Assembly (NCBI RefSeq): GCF_907164915.1
Contig: NC_061862.1
Location: 136,453,520-136,517,519, forward strand
Source: Impatiens glandulifera
Taxonomy: Eukaryota; Streptophyta; Magnoliopsida; Ericales; Balsaminaceae
Direction of reading: 5' to 3'
Length of the DNA: 64,000 bases
Under the pieces are notes generated by a model that saw nothing but the letters and a program-made list of their open reading frames with translations, did no database searches and was not told where the DNA came from. The translations under genes and the position numbers were made by a program. Positions 10,932 through 22,824 of the stretch are shown here, in pieces (positions within the stretch are counted from its first letter, which is position 1; the number at the start of each line of letters is the position of its first letter).

Positions 10932-13900
10932 TCATGAACCGCCACCAGGTTTTGCAGCATCACCTTTGCCTCCCGTCATGAAAGATTCTCCACACCCACA
11001 TTCGCCTTTTGAGTTTGGATTGATAAAGACAAACTCCGATCTGGATTAGAATACCAGACAACTCAGGGAATTGCAACTTCTTTGAAAATTAATATAAAAA
11101 AATAAATATGAGAGGTTAGATGGAACACCCACCTGAGTTTGTCATCCACAAAATCCATCTTAGTACCAATTACATGCATAAGAGCTTTTGGATCAATCAA
11201 TATCTTGACACCCTTGTCCTCAATCAATTCATCAAACTTCCCTTTATCATCTGTGAACATTTCATGTTGCACCAGAAATATCAGATAAAAGAAACCATGG
11301 CATCCTTTTTTCAAAACATCATATTATAATATATTAATTCAAATACATACTTCACCATAGAACAGAAAGAAAATAGATTAAGACTATGTATGTTTACTTA
11401 AAATTGGAATTAGTATTCCAAGTATACAATATAATTCTTATCTTCTTTTATTTGTCTTTACTATTAATAAATGCAAATCACAAAATTAATAAAATACTAT
11501 TATTTTTCTTGTTTTATTTCCTTAATTTTGTATTTAGTATTAATAAAATACATTGAAATAGTTTTATTATATGTTCATTGAATATAATAAACTATAAAGA
11601 GCCATGAAAATAAAAATAATTGGAACTGTACAGTGTTGGGAGAGATGGAATTGAAATTCTTCCTAGAAAGGAATTGAAACTCAAGAAATAACACTGATGT
11701 TTAATTTCATGGGATTTAAATTATAATTCTTCATTTTAAGTACTCATATAAACAATAGAACTAGACCTGCTCCCCAAAAATTACAACTCTACTCTAACCG
11801 AACATAGCCTAAGGGAACTCCATTGAGAAATGGAAACCACAAGCCAAAAAAAGATTAACAAATCCTCACCATCAACAAAATTAGACAAGAACTATATTAC
11901 GTAAATGTTACACACTAGGTAAAGTGCTTTTCAAGTTAACACATCCTCTAAACTTTAAATCTCATTCAAAGATGACTCAGACAATAAGATAACAGGATCT
12001 GATTCTCTTTAGGCAAAGCAATTGACCAAAAAAATCCTGTTAACTTCATCATACTGTTCACAGAAATTAAAAGCATATCAATTCCAATGAACCATTACCA
12101 GCACTTGTATTCCCCTAATACATTATCATCTCATTATAGTTTCTACATCAAGCATCAGGAATCTAGCCCCTCAAGATTCAATTTGTCCACATTAGATCAT
12201 TTCCACTCCATTCTTAGGGTTCAAACCTCAAAATACACTCATTTTCTAAGTACGCTAATCTTAACGTCTTTGATTTCTGCTTAAAACCCAATTTTACTCT
12301 CATAACAAGTAACTCAAGCATCTAAATATGGACCAGCAGGGTGATTCCTAGGATCAGTTTATTCATTATTGTGCGGGTCTCTTATCATGAAAACCTGTTG
12401 ACTAAAGATATTATAATAAGATTGATAACAATCCAATATTTTCTTGATCATCTAATCTTTAATTGTCCCTACTCTCTTGTTGTCTGGAGGAAAGTCGTTA
12501 AATACATGATGTTGTAATGTTACCCTCAATTGGAGCCGTATAAAGACATGACTCACACTGTAGATGACACATTGTTCTCAATTATTTTGAGATGAACATT
12601 TTACAACATCAATCAATGAAATCTAGAATGAAAGAATATAGGAGTCCTAAGCCGAGTGAGAAGAAATGATGAACAAATCTGGAAGGCTGTCCTCCATTGT
12701 TACCATATTTAGATTAGGAATTGGTGTAAGTTCCCCAATACTAATCCCAACAGGATGCTTGACAAAGAATAAGTTTTGATCAATCCGTCTTGATGAGCAT
12801 GTTCAATTGTTTTCTTAAATACAACTGTCTTTTGGCTTTTATAAGCTTTTGGGGTACTTAGCCTGTTAAGTATTTTCTCTTTTTCATTTCAAAACTTTGA
12901 ATGTTTTGTTTATTAAATCAAAAGGCAAAGCCTTTTGACAAAAAAGAAGAAGCCTCAGTCAATAATATGGAAAAACACTAAAATATGTACTTTCATAAAT
13001 GAAACCTAGAACTGCATACAGATAAAAGAAATCAGCTTGGTTTTAACATTTTTACTTGTTCTACATCCTTTAAATTCCATCATTATGGAATATCATTTCA
13101 CTGTAATTTGCATTTGTCAAGTCATATAAACTGCTCACATTTACAGTTACTTCTTCCTAATTCAAGCTACTACAGATTATGCACACGTAATTATGATTGA
13201 GATGATGATTGATGCTCATTATTCTTAACAAATAATTGACAATATGGAAGTTATAAGAATTTAGTTACTACTTGATCCATCCAACTCTTTTTACATTCAT
13301 GACTTGAAGTGTTCGATTAGTGATCAAATTTGTAGAACCAAATCCTATATTTTGAACCAAGGGAAAGGAAGAAAGTTTAGTTATCATATTTATGAGATAA
13401 GTTAAAAACACACTGTTATCAAACAGAGCAAGGAGTGAGTAGTAACACTAGTATTACATAATCTAACGTATTTTCCCTTGCATGAATTTAGAGCTTGTTT
13501 TGGCCAGATCATGACTGAGGCTTTTTGTCTCCCAGTACTGTCAGTTCAATGGCTATCCAGCAGTTCGCATTTGGATGACCAATTAACAAGAAAGGGATCT
13601 AATAAAATAGGCCAGGTCCCTTGGATAATTATGCCTAAATATAATTCTCTACATCCAAGCCTAGAGTAGCTCTATATATCTTGATCTACTCATGACACAA
13701 AACAACTATTAAATGCTTTAAACTCCAAGATGACCGCTGCCATTAAGTAACTAAACATATCAATATTTTGAACCAACTTGTTTCAACTGCTACTGATCAT
13801 TTACTAACAGATTCATATATAGGGATATCATTTCAAGGAATAATATATACCATGTCATGCTCGCTCCTCAAATTACTATTAGTGGTTTGATATTTTAAGT

Positions 13901-15496
13901 TTTATCCTCAACTTCGATATAAACCAACAAATGGTTGTCAGATAGTTGTTTACAACAAATTCAAGGTTAAGTACATGATGAAGCATCAAGGCCAACATGA
14001 GGGTTCAAATGAGCTGACCCCTACAAATGAAGTCCAAATTGGTGATTATAAGCTAATATGATATTGATGCTTATAATCTAATCAATAGTAACTAGTCAAA
14101 ATAAGTTGATTCATCATTCAAATTCAATAACATAACATTATCAATAGCCTTATAGGCAACAACATGTTTGTGGCATTTTTTAGCCATATAACATTTAAGA
14201 TGTATAGTTGTTTTGAACATATTACAGATAGATGAGATTTTACAAAAATAGTGAGATGCAAAAGATCATTTGGTAAATAAAAACAATAAACTGAGTCTGA
14301 AACAAGTAGACAACCAAAAATGAATGCAGTTGAACCAGAAGTTCATGCTGAAACACCCCGAATGAATCATAGTAACAATATTTAAATGAACTTAATTGTA
14401 TATTAGAGGAAATAAACAATGTATATTACTAGCTAACACATGGGAACTTACTCTCACCCTCTTCTTTCGCATAAACAACCAAGTCTAAATAACTAGCAAA
14501 TGCTAACATTTTGTACTCTTAATAAGAGTTAAGTCAACATAAAACAAAAACAATAAAAGAAAAGATAGATTTTAATCCACAACCTCACTGCAGTTATAGT
14601 TTCCATCCCTTTATGAAATTATATCTTTTATTTAAAGACTTCAATGAAATGAACATTTGTATAACGTTGTAGCAAAAAACACAGTATTTACATATTAAAT
14701 AATCATACTCAACTAAGGAATTTTGTACACATCCAGGTCTCATTATGATACACATATTCAATATGTATAGAGCTAAGAAAAATTACTAAGAAATTGAGCT
14801 GGCAAACAATAAACCAACAATCTGAATTCAGCTAGACAATTGACGCTACAAGACTATTATCATTCAAATGTTAACAACACAAGCAAAAAATCAAATAACA
14901 AGCTTGAGGAACATCAAGACTCACAATCTCAGTCCCAAGGTCATATTTTTGGCAAATAGATGACAGGATCCAATTGAAATCGAAAAGTTATCCAGATATT
15001 TAAACAAATCATTTGGGTCCCAAAATACTAAGAGAAAAAACCAACTTAACAGTTCCTTACAGGACACTTGTCCATTACATTGATTCCTTTTCAATTCTTG
15101 AGATTTGTGTATTCACTACACATAATTCTCAACTAAACTTAATCAAAACACAACCCCTTTCTCTCAAATAGGGAATTCATCCAAAAAAATGCCTTTTTGG
15201 AGCAAGACCAATTAATATTTCGGTAATATAGACTGGAAACAGCTTAGTAAGTTCCATACCCAATTAATTTAATTGAAAAATGAAAGTGAAAGAAGCAAAC
15301 CTGCGTAATTGAGGGTGTAAGATAAGCCGTTACAGCCTCGAGCCTTTACACCGAGCTTAAGAAAAGAGCGTTGACGTTGCTGCAGAAGCTGATGAATCCT
15401 TTCAGCTGCGGCATCCGTTAGGGTTAGAACTTGACGACGAACCGCTGTACCGACCCTCTCTGCAGCTGCCGCCATAATTTTACCAGAAGAAGCCAT
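10932..15496 (-). CDS. ISCA: A-type iron-sulfur carrier, ISCA-like 1 (probably mitochondrial), 3 exons
   Basis: Coding exons are 15496-15301, 11250-11133 and 11040-10932 (196 + 118 + 109 nt), giving 140 aa in one continuous frame with GT..AG borders. The product starts [16 protein letters not shown], then [20 protein letters not shown], and carries the three Cys that bind the cluster: Cys55 in [10 protein letters not shown], and Cys119 and Cys121 in GECGCGESF near the C-terminus. [11 protein letters not shown] is also a family signature. A-type carriers receive and hand on Fe-S clusters during maturation of mitochondrial 4Fe-4S proteins. The short Ala/Arg-rich N-terminus may serve as targeting sequence. 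Intron 1 is 4050 bp, large for this family, and holds a Tourist-type MITE at 11382-11809; intron 2 is 92 bp. No other gene was seen in intron 1. Confidence 0.93.
11382..11809. mobile_element. Tourist-like MITE (PIF/Harbinger), in intron 1 of the ISCA-like gene
   Basis: The left end is GACTATGTATG and the right end CGAACATAGCC, which are imperfect inverted repeats. Both are flanked by TAA (11379-11381 and 11810-11812), the 3 bp TWA target duplication of PIF/Harbinger elements. Length is 428 bp and there is no coding capacity. The ends match those of the MITE at 31729-31996, so both belong to one family. Confidence 0.7.
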
Positions 15497-15786
15497 TTAT
15501 ATATATATATATAATCAACTGTGTATCTTTCTCTATCGCCTTGTTTATGACATTTTCATTCCTCTCCCGTTCGCTTCAATCTTTAGACTTCTCCTTCCTT
15601 TTGTTGGTTGATTTGCAATATAAATCTTCATTTAAAATATTTAAATGTTAATTTTAAAACATAATAATAATTAAATAAAAGATAATGTATTAAATTTCAA
15701 AATCAGTTCTAACATATTTAGACTTTTTATATTAAATGATAAAGTATTAACAAAAACTACTACTGTTATAAATATTATAAGTCAAT
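15497..15786. promoter_or_regulatory. Upstream region of the ISCA-like gene
   Basis: On the minus strand the ATG at 15496 is preceded by a short TA repeat (15497-15513) and a C/T-rich stretch (about 15530-15600 on plus), suitable for a 5' UTR and core promoter. No specific box is firmly identified. Confidence 0.35.
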
Positions 15787-15919
15787 CAATTATATAACTT
15801 TTGGATGTAATAAAAAATGCAGGAAAATTGTGGAAACTAATTGAACATATTCCCTAACTATGGGATTAAAAATTGATTTTAGACTTTCGAATTTCATTTA
15901 TTCTTTGGAGGAAAATATA
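15787..15919 (-). repeat. Dispersed repeat B, partial copy
   Basis: The stretch TTGGATGTAATAAAAAATGC to ATTTCATTTATTCTTT closely matches 19790-19900 and, inverted, 46130-46220 and 59690-59790. In the other places it lies downstream of JMJ exon 7-derived sequence. Here it is joined directly to the tail of exon 7. Confidence 0.65.
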
Positions 15920-16755
15920 AAGATGAGCTTCTTTGTGGTATATATTTTCGGAAGGGAAGATGTTCCAAAATTAAAAGATTACATTCTAAACCATTATAGT
16001 GAATTTAGACACATTTTAGGCTCCCTTGTTGAACAAGTTTTTCACACGATCATATATTCTATTTGACTATGGGTCACAAGCAAAAACTCAAACAGGAATA
16101 TGGTTAGTATGTTCGAATTTTTTTTCTTATTAATTTAGTATATGCTTCAAACAATTTAAAATAATATAATTCAATTGTCATTTAAGGTGTAGAACCATAG
16201 ACGTTTGAATAAAGGGTCGGTGAGGCCGTATTTATTCCAGTTGGTTGCCCCCATCAAGTTAGAATTTAAAATAAGTTATCTCTAACTATTTTGTATCACA
16301 ATTAAAAAATAAAGAGTTTATTAATTTCTTAATATTTTATTTTGATTTTACGATTATAAAAAAATAATATGTTTGATTTAGATTAATTATTAAATTTAAG
16401 TAAATTCTCAATTTTAAAACTTTATTATTGTTTGTATTATTCTTATGACTTCAGTCATGCATAAAGGTTGCGGTAGATTTTGTTTTGCCCGAAAATATTA
16501 GTGAATGTATTCGATTGGGTGAGGAATTTAGACAACTCCCTAAATTTCATAGAGCCAAGGAGGATAAATTAGAAGTATCTTTTTTTCTATATAAGAAACT
16601 ATATATATATATTTATATATATATATTTTCTAATAAAAAATAAATAAACATCTTTTAAATTGATTTTATTTCTCAATGCAGATTAAAAAAATGATAATTC
16701 ATGCGATGGACAAAGCTATCAAAGATTACAAAAAGTTGACATCCCACGAATAAAT
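15920..16755 (+). pseudogene. JMJ25-like demethylase fragment (locus 1: end of exon 7 to exon 10)
   Basis: This copy matches the last part of the intact gene at 22825-26905: the exon 7 tail ([10 protein letters not shown], then FRHILGS, about 15945-16100), exon 8 (16190-16280), exon 9 (16455-16574) and exon 10 (16681-16752), with introns kept in place. Exon 7 is shifted near HTIIYSI. In exon 8 the Trp codon is TAG and a Gln codon is TAA, so it cannot encode a working protein. The catalytic HxD part is missing. Because the introns are retained it arose by DNA duplication rather than retroposition. Confidence 0.88.
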
Positions 16756-16789
16756 AACTTTGAAGGTTCTTACAAGTATACCTTGGTCA

Positions 16790-18365
16790 TTTAACATTTT
16801 TGACTCATTTAACCCGTTTTTGACATATCTAACACATTTTTTTACACGTTTTCACGTTTTTGACACGTTTTGACATGTTTTTTACGTTTTGGCACGTTTG
16901 ACAAGTTTTTCACATGTTTGGCACATTTAACACGTTTTTTACACGTTTTCACGTTATTGACACGTTTAATACGTTTTTTACACTTTAAACACGTTTATCA
17001 TGTTTTGGCACATTTAACACGTTTTTAATACGTTTAACAATTATCACGTTTTGGCATATTTTATATTTTTTACATGTTTAACACGATTTTGACATATTTA
17101 ACACATTTTTGGCACGTTTAACACGTTTTGACATGTTTAACAAGTTTTTGGAACGTTTAACACGTTTTGGAATTTTTGATAAATTTTGGCATATTAACCA
17201 TATTTTGACATGTTTAATACGTTTTGGCCCGTTTAACACACTTGTGACACATTTAATATTTTTGAAAATTAACAGGGTTTACCATATTAAAGACTTTATT
17301 TAGTATGAATGATTTAAATATTATTTAAATAATTCATATTAATCTCACATTTTATTTCTTAAACTAATTTAGTAATTAAAATAATATAAAAAAATCAAAA
17401 TTTTGTTAAATGGATAAAAAACGTACAATAATGTCAACAACATATTAGATGGAGCAAAAAATAAATTAAACAGATCGAAAGTTTTAAATGTTTCACAAGT
17501 ATGTTAAACGGGACAAAACATGTTAAACATGTCAAAAACCTATTTAAACATGTCAAAATGTGTCAAAAGTGCCAAAACGTGTTAAATGTGTCGTTAAACA
17601 TGTCAAAACATGTTAAACGTGCCAAAACGTGTTAAATGTGCCAAAAATGTGTTAAATATGCCAAAAACATGTTAAAACTTGTCAAATGTGTTAAAGGTGT
17701 CAAAAACGTATTAAATGTATCAAAACGTGTTGCAATGTCAAAAACGTATTAAACGTGTTAAAAACATGAAAAATGTGTTAAACGTGCCAAAACGTATTTA
17801 ATGTGCTAAAAATATGTTAAACGTGTCAAAAATGTGTTAAACTTATCAAAACGTGTTACATGTGCCAAAAACGTGAAAAACATGTTAAACGTACTAAAAA
17901 CGTCAAAAACATGTGAAACGTGTAAAAAACGTGTTAAGCGTGTGAAAAACGTGTTAAACGTGTGAAAAACGTGTTAAACAATGTGTTAAACGATGTGTTA
18001 AACATATGAAAAAAGAGTTAAATGTGCCAAAAACGTGTTAGACATGTTAAATATGTCAAAAACATGTTAAACGTGCCAAAATGTGTAAAACATGTGAAAA
18101 ACATGAAAACGTGTTAAACATGTGAAAAAATGTTAAACGTGTAAAAAACATGTTAGATATGTCAAAAACGTGTTTAACGTGCCAATAACGTGTTTAACTT
18201 GTCAAAACTTGTGAAAAACATGTTAAACGTATTAAAAATATCAAAAACGTGTTAAACGTGCTAAAACGTGAAAAACATGTTAAACGTGTGAAAATATGTT
18301 TTAAGTGTGAAAACGCGTTAAACATGTCAAAAACGTGTTTAAACGTGCAAAATAAACGTGTTCAA
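16790..18365. repeat. Large inverted array of CACGTTT/AAACGTG short repeats
   Basis: From 16790 to 17280 the plus strand is an irregular run of motifs such as TTTTGACACGTTTAACACG. From about 17470 to 18365 it carries the reverse complement (AAACGTGTTAAACGTGCCAA and variants). The 190 bp spacer is AT-rich and lacks the motif. The period is loose, about 10-11 bp with a 20-22 bp higher order, and the motifs are themselves partly palindromic (ACACGTTT with AAACGTGT). No coding potential. It lies directly behind exon 10 of JMJ locus 1. Confidence 0.85.
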
Positions 18366-18399
18366 TTGTCATGAAAATCAATATAGTAAAAATCAAGAG

Positions 18400-18675
18400 A
18401 ATATATTGAAGTGGAAGATAATTAGTTTATATTAGATTAATAAAAGAGAATTAAATTAAATTTATATAATTTGGGTAATTATTTTTATTATATTTTATTT
18501 TATAAAATAGGAATTAAGATTGAATAATAATTTTATAATTTTCTCAAACATATAAATTGAGATTGAATTACAATTTTATTATTTTCCAAACATATGAATT
18601 GAATTGTCAATTATCATGGAATTGGAATTCTAATGCCAATTCAAATTCCACTGATCCAAACATACCATTTAAAGT
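18400..18675. mobile_element. Possible terminal part of a MITE
   Basis: The stretch GGAATTGGAATTCTAATGCC, then TCCAAACATACC (18664-18675), has the look of the end of Tourist-like elements (compare CCAAACATAGCC at 31985-31996). No matching left end was found, so the call is weak. Confidence 0.3.
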
Positions 18676-18874
18676 ATTTAAAATCTCTCTAAAGAGTTAT
18701 CCAAAGTAAACAATAATATAAATTCAGAACAAATGTATCAGTATAAATGTATAATAAGGAAGTTTGATATAAAAACATATCTTCCACAATATACATAAAA
18801 TAGTCCACCAAAATAAGAACACAAGAAAATAAAAACCCTAATCAACAAAAGTAGTTAAGGTAGAAAGAGATAGA

Positions 18875-19140
18875 TACAATTTTTTATGGTCTCTATCTAG
18901 GCTCCGGATCGACGAGCGGCGTTAACAACTTTCTCATTCTTACAGGTGGCGGCTGATCTTAGAGTCCTTCTAACTGCACAAAGCTCCCCGATCGAGGCTT
19001 GATCCCTGAGAAATTCAACGGCTCAAGAAGAGTCAGTCCGACGCAGTCCGACGATAGTTTGGTTGTGGAGGCTCTGACTCTCATCCAGATTACTGTCTCT
19101 TGAATGGAGGAAGAATCAGGAAGGTGGGTTTGGGAATGGA
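18875..19140. repeat. Duplicated segment C, copy 1
   Basis: A relatively GC-rich 0.25 kb segment (TTTTTTATGGTCTCTAT to CTCCAGATTACTGT) recurs in the same orientation at 26970-27175 with about 90% identity by eye. Open frames exist on both strands but are not conserved between the two copies (stops differ), so coding capacity is doubtful. I do not recognise a protein. It may be a captured gene fragment. Confidence 0.6.
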
Positions 19141-19256
19141 AGTAACTTGGGCGGGCGACGCAGAGAAACAACTAGGATTTTTTTATTTAATTATATATAA
19201 TATATTTAAAACAGGCTACATGAGATACTTGAACACCAAATATAAAGTTCGAGCTC

Positions 19257-19344
19257 AATTTTATAATCAAGCTACTCGAGTTCGACTTGAGCTCGGTCAA
19301 AATTTTATAATCAAGCTACTCGAGTTCGACTTGAGCTCGGTCAA
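19257..19344. repeat. Tandem duplication of a 44 bp unit
   Basis: Two perfect copies (19257-19300 and 19301-19344) of a unit containing CAAGCTACTCGAGTTCGACT and TGAGCTCGGTCAA. The surrounding stretch (19240-19395) is rich in GAGCTCGA-like palindromes, typical of a plant MITE or satellite derivative. Confidence 0.8.
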
Positions 19345-19649
19345 ATTGAGTTTTAGTCGAGCTTTCATCGAGCTACTTATGAAAAACTTGACTCTTAACT
19401 CGTTTATACCCTAGGTACATGTATCTCTCTACTTGGTTCTTTCCAAAGACAAACATTGGATAACTTAAAAAAAAAAAAAAGCTAAAGTGAATTATTGAAT
19501 GGGATAAAAGTGGTAGGTATTATGGTAGATATACTGAAATTAGACAAACACTTAGTCCATTTTCTAAGTTTCTTCATAAATATGAGATTGTTTCCCATTA
19601 CTCCATCCAGATTAAAAATTCGGATTAAAAATTCTAGAGGGATAAAGAT

Positions 19650-20559
19650 AATCTTATGAAATTTTACTTAAATGATTGATTGTGAACAAACCATAACTCA
19701 AAAACTGTTTGGTTCTATCATTATTGTAGTCCACAATCTACAAGTTATGTTTACAGACTTTTCGCAAATTCAAAACATAAATGACACTTTTGGATGTAAT
19801 AAAAAATGCAGGAAAATTGTGGAAATTAATTGAATGTATTCCCTAACTATGCGATTAAAAATTGATTTTAGACATTGGAATTTCATTTATTCTTTTGGGA
19901 TTTTTTATTTTGCTATACCTTATATCCCTCTATTTCACATCATATCTTTTATGACTGTGTAACTAGAAACATGTTAGGGATATAATGGTTTAAAATGAGA
20001 TCCGTGATAGGATGAGAACCTTCAAACTTTAGATGAATGCTAAAACTTGGAATAACTTACAAAATAAAATCTAAACACTTTATTTACAAAAATGTCGGAA
20101 GGTTTAAGTAAATAATCTCGTATACAGTATAGGTTTTCAGATCAAAGTCCAAATTAACATTCAATGCCATTTTTACGAAAATATTAAGAATTATAGCAAT
20201 ATGATATGTATGTTCCTAGAATGAAAATGTCCTAATGAACTTGTCACAATGACAGTACAATAAGTCATCAACTTTGTGAGATGGAGGCCAATCTTTAATT
20301 TTGAAAATTTTAGATCACCAAATATCATATCTTCTACAAAATAATCCTTGAAAAGTTACGAGTATTTATTTCCATCAATAAATACAAATATAAAAATAAA
20401 AACATAGAAAATCAGCATAAATTCTATATCGGTTTGACATTAAAAATTAATTACATACGTTTTAGTTTAATAGACCAGCCTCATAAACAATGTAAAAACT
20501 GAATGACTATATATAAAAATAAAAGATTTTGTTGAAAAAAAATCTACAATAAAATATTA
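19650..20559 (-). pseudogene. JMJ-derived element (locus 2): partial exon 7 plus repeat B
   Basis: Read on minus, about 20440-20120 matches intron 6 and exon 7 of the JMJ gene (DGNKYS, KIKDWPPS, and a YTVYEI segment) with stops and indels. It then passes straight into repeat B (about 20110-19650: AACCTTCCGACATTTTTGTA, CCCTAACATGTTTC, ATTTTCCTGCAT). In the palindromic loci the same two parts are separated by the antisense arm, so this looks like a deletion derivative. It is preceded (minus sense) by repeat A copy 2. Confidence 0.7.
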
Positions 20560-21200
20560 AAGCTTCCTAGGAAGAGGAAGATAATTTTGGACTATTTAAC
20601 CAATCAATCACAATTCTAAAAGAAGATTAGAGATGACAATAGGAACGATTTCATTATAGTTCTTTGTATGTTAAATTATGTTTGCAATTTTTTATGTTCT
20701 ATTTCCAAAAGGACCTTGCTCTGTCCCACGTGTCGGCTTAAACGGGTCTGTCTCTATTTTAAACGATTGGCCATATTTGAAAATGTGTTTTTACATTTGT
20801 TTTGGTGGAATAAACCAAGTCCTAAGAATGCTTCTATGTTATAAGCATATTTCTACCCTAAATGCAGGGGACTACATCTGTCCATCTGCTCCTAAAACGC
20901 ATCTGGTTCTTCATAGAGAATGATAAGAAAATGTTAACACACCTATAGGACGAGGAGGGCAGAATGTGGCACAAGCTGAAATAATTCAAAAAATAATAAT
21001 CAAGGTTAGCACATTAAATAATGATAAGATAATATACAAGGATCATTAGACAATTTATTTCACAATTTGAGGAGTTAAGAAACAGAGGTTATGCACAGAA
21101 ATAAAATGCCAAAATCATGAAAATGAATGAATCAATCATATGCCCAAACCAATGCATATTTTCACCTTCCATAACAACAGAAGATTTGTTTGTAATGGTT
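20560..21200 (-). repeat. Dispersed repeat A, copy 2 (inverted)
   Basis: Reverse-complement counterpart of 3340-3944. CACCTATAGGACGAGGAGGG (20941-20960) and CTGTCCCACGTGTCGG (20721-20736) are clear landmarks. The open frame at 20678-20923 falls inside the repeat and is not shared with the other copies, so no gene is called. Confidence 0.75.
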
Positions 21201-21630
21201 AAATATATAATACTTAATTAATTTAAGAATATATATATTTATAATTAATTATTTTACAACTGAAACCATATGTTTTAATTATAATTAATTTTTAAATAAT
21301 ATCATTAATTAATTTTATTAATTAAAACTATTTTTTTGTCCATTTTCTTTTTCAATATATATAATATTATCTTAGCATTATATATATATAATAAAAGAGA
21401 AGATAATTCCCTTTTTAAGTTTAGCGTTATTAAACAATGGTTATTGGCAACTCTTTTAAAGGATTTAGAATCGGCTTCATCCCTTAAGCAACGTTCATCA
21501 TCTCTTTTGTAACATTACAGCTCGTATTTCTGAAATATCAAAACAACAAATTTCGATGGAGCAAACTACTAAATAGTTTAGCACAATAAAATTGTTTTAA
21601 GATTGTTAGATATCTTGTCTTTAAATAAAC

Positions 21631-21670
<40 letters not shown>

Positions 21671-21729
21671 GTTGTTACAAATAAATTAAATAAATAAAAT
21701 ATAAAGAAGAACGAAATCACCAAATACAA
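21201..21729. other. AT-rich intergenic DNA with a TA microsatellite
   Basis: No gene seen. A TA dinucleotide run lies at about 21633-21668. Confidence 0.6.
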
Positions 21730-22397
21730 TGTTATTCGAGACATATGCTTATCATATTTTTCTTAAAACAGTTTCACTGTCTCCCTTGTGCTGGAGCTTA
21801 TCACATATGCCTGTCTCTCAGGGTACAACGAATATAATAGTGATTCAGCACCAAAATCACTACGCAACGAACTTGATAAAGTACATGAACTATTACCGGG
21901 TTTCAACGGAAAATATCGAACGAAGAACTTGGAAAACACTCACAAAATAAGAAAATGACTTTTGGAATTCTAAAGTGAGAAAATAATCAATGATGAAGTG
22001 ATATGAAATGAATAATGAATGAGTATATATTATTGAGAATTAAACTTTCAAATAAAACCATCCAAATGTTTATTAACAATAAATATTACTCTTTCATTTA
22101 TTAATTAGTCAATAACTAAATAACATGTTTATACGATGATTTACAAAAATACAATGTGCTAGCTAATTGAAAAGTCCATACTTTAGCCAATTGGCTAATT
22201 AGCCAATTAAAGTTGAATGTTTATCTTAATCTTAAATTTTAATTTTCTATTTAGACATTAAATATTAATTAAACAATTAATATTTAGTTATAATTTGGAT
22301 TAAATTCACCGTTAATTCACGTTTGAATTTGTGTGAATTTTATTTGATTTTATTTATTCACAATCTTATTTTCATTCATTAATAAAAAATTCCAACA
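21730..22397 (-). mobile_element. Possible solo or orphan Copia-type LTR
   Basis: The segment begins TGTTATTCGAG and ends AATTCCAACA on plus, so on minus it runs TGTTGGAATT to CGAATAACA, with proper TG..CA ends. Its inner stretch (21775-21830) has the CTGGAGCTTATCACA and TGCCTGTCTCTCAGG motifs I associate with R/U5 of Copia LTRs. The flanks (TACAA and TTTTT) show no target duplication and no internal domain follows, so the assignment is tentative. Confidence 0.4.
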
Positions 22398-22824
22398 TTT
22401 TTTACTTACGAAAACGTTCGACTCGATTAACTGATAATTCACAATTCACATTCTTCTCGAATCTCGTGAAAATAGATGACAAATTAAAATGATAGATACA
22501 AGTGGAATACGATTTAATTTGTCGATATTTGATAAATTTTGTAACTTAACTTTGTTTCGAATATCGTAAAACGAGGCGATGAAACGTCACTCCTCGGAAG
22601 TTGTCTCGCTCAAATATAAGATTAGGAACTCAAAATAGGACTTAATAAAATATTATACTAATTTTGACATTTTTAAATTTGTCATCCAATTGGTTTAGAG
22701 GAAAATTTTGAAAGAAAAAGATTACTTGTAAAACTAGTTTTAAATTTTTTATTTTACTTAGTTATACTTGGGAAATGTCTCAACGCTTTATCCCTAGTCT
22801 CTATTATTTCAGCATTTGGTGAGC

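Noticed and set aside
12087..12284. ORF within intron 1 of the ISCA-like gene
   Set aside because: Short, no homologue recognised, no splice context; the same applies to 13478-13669.
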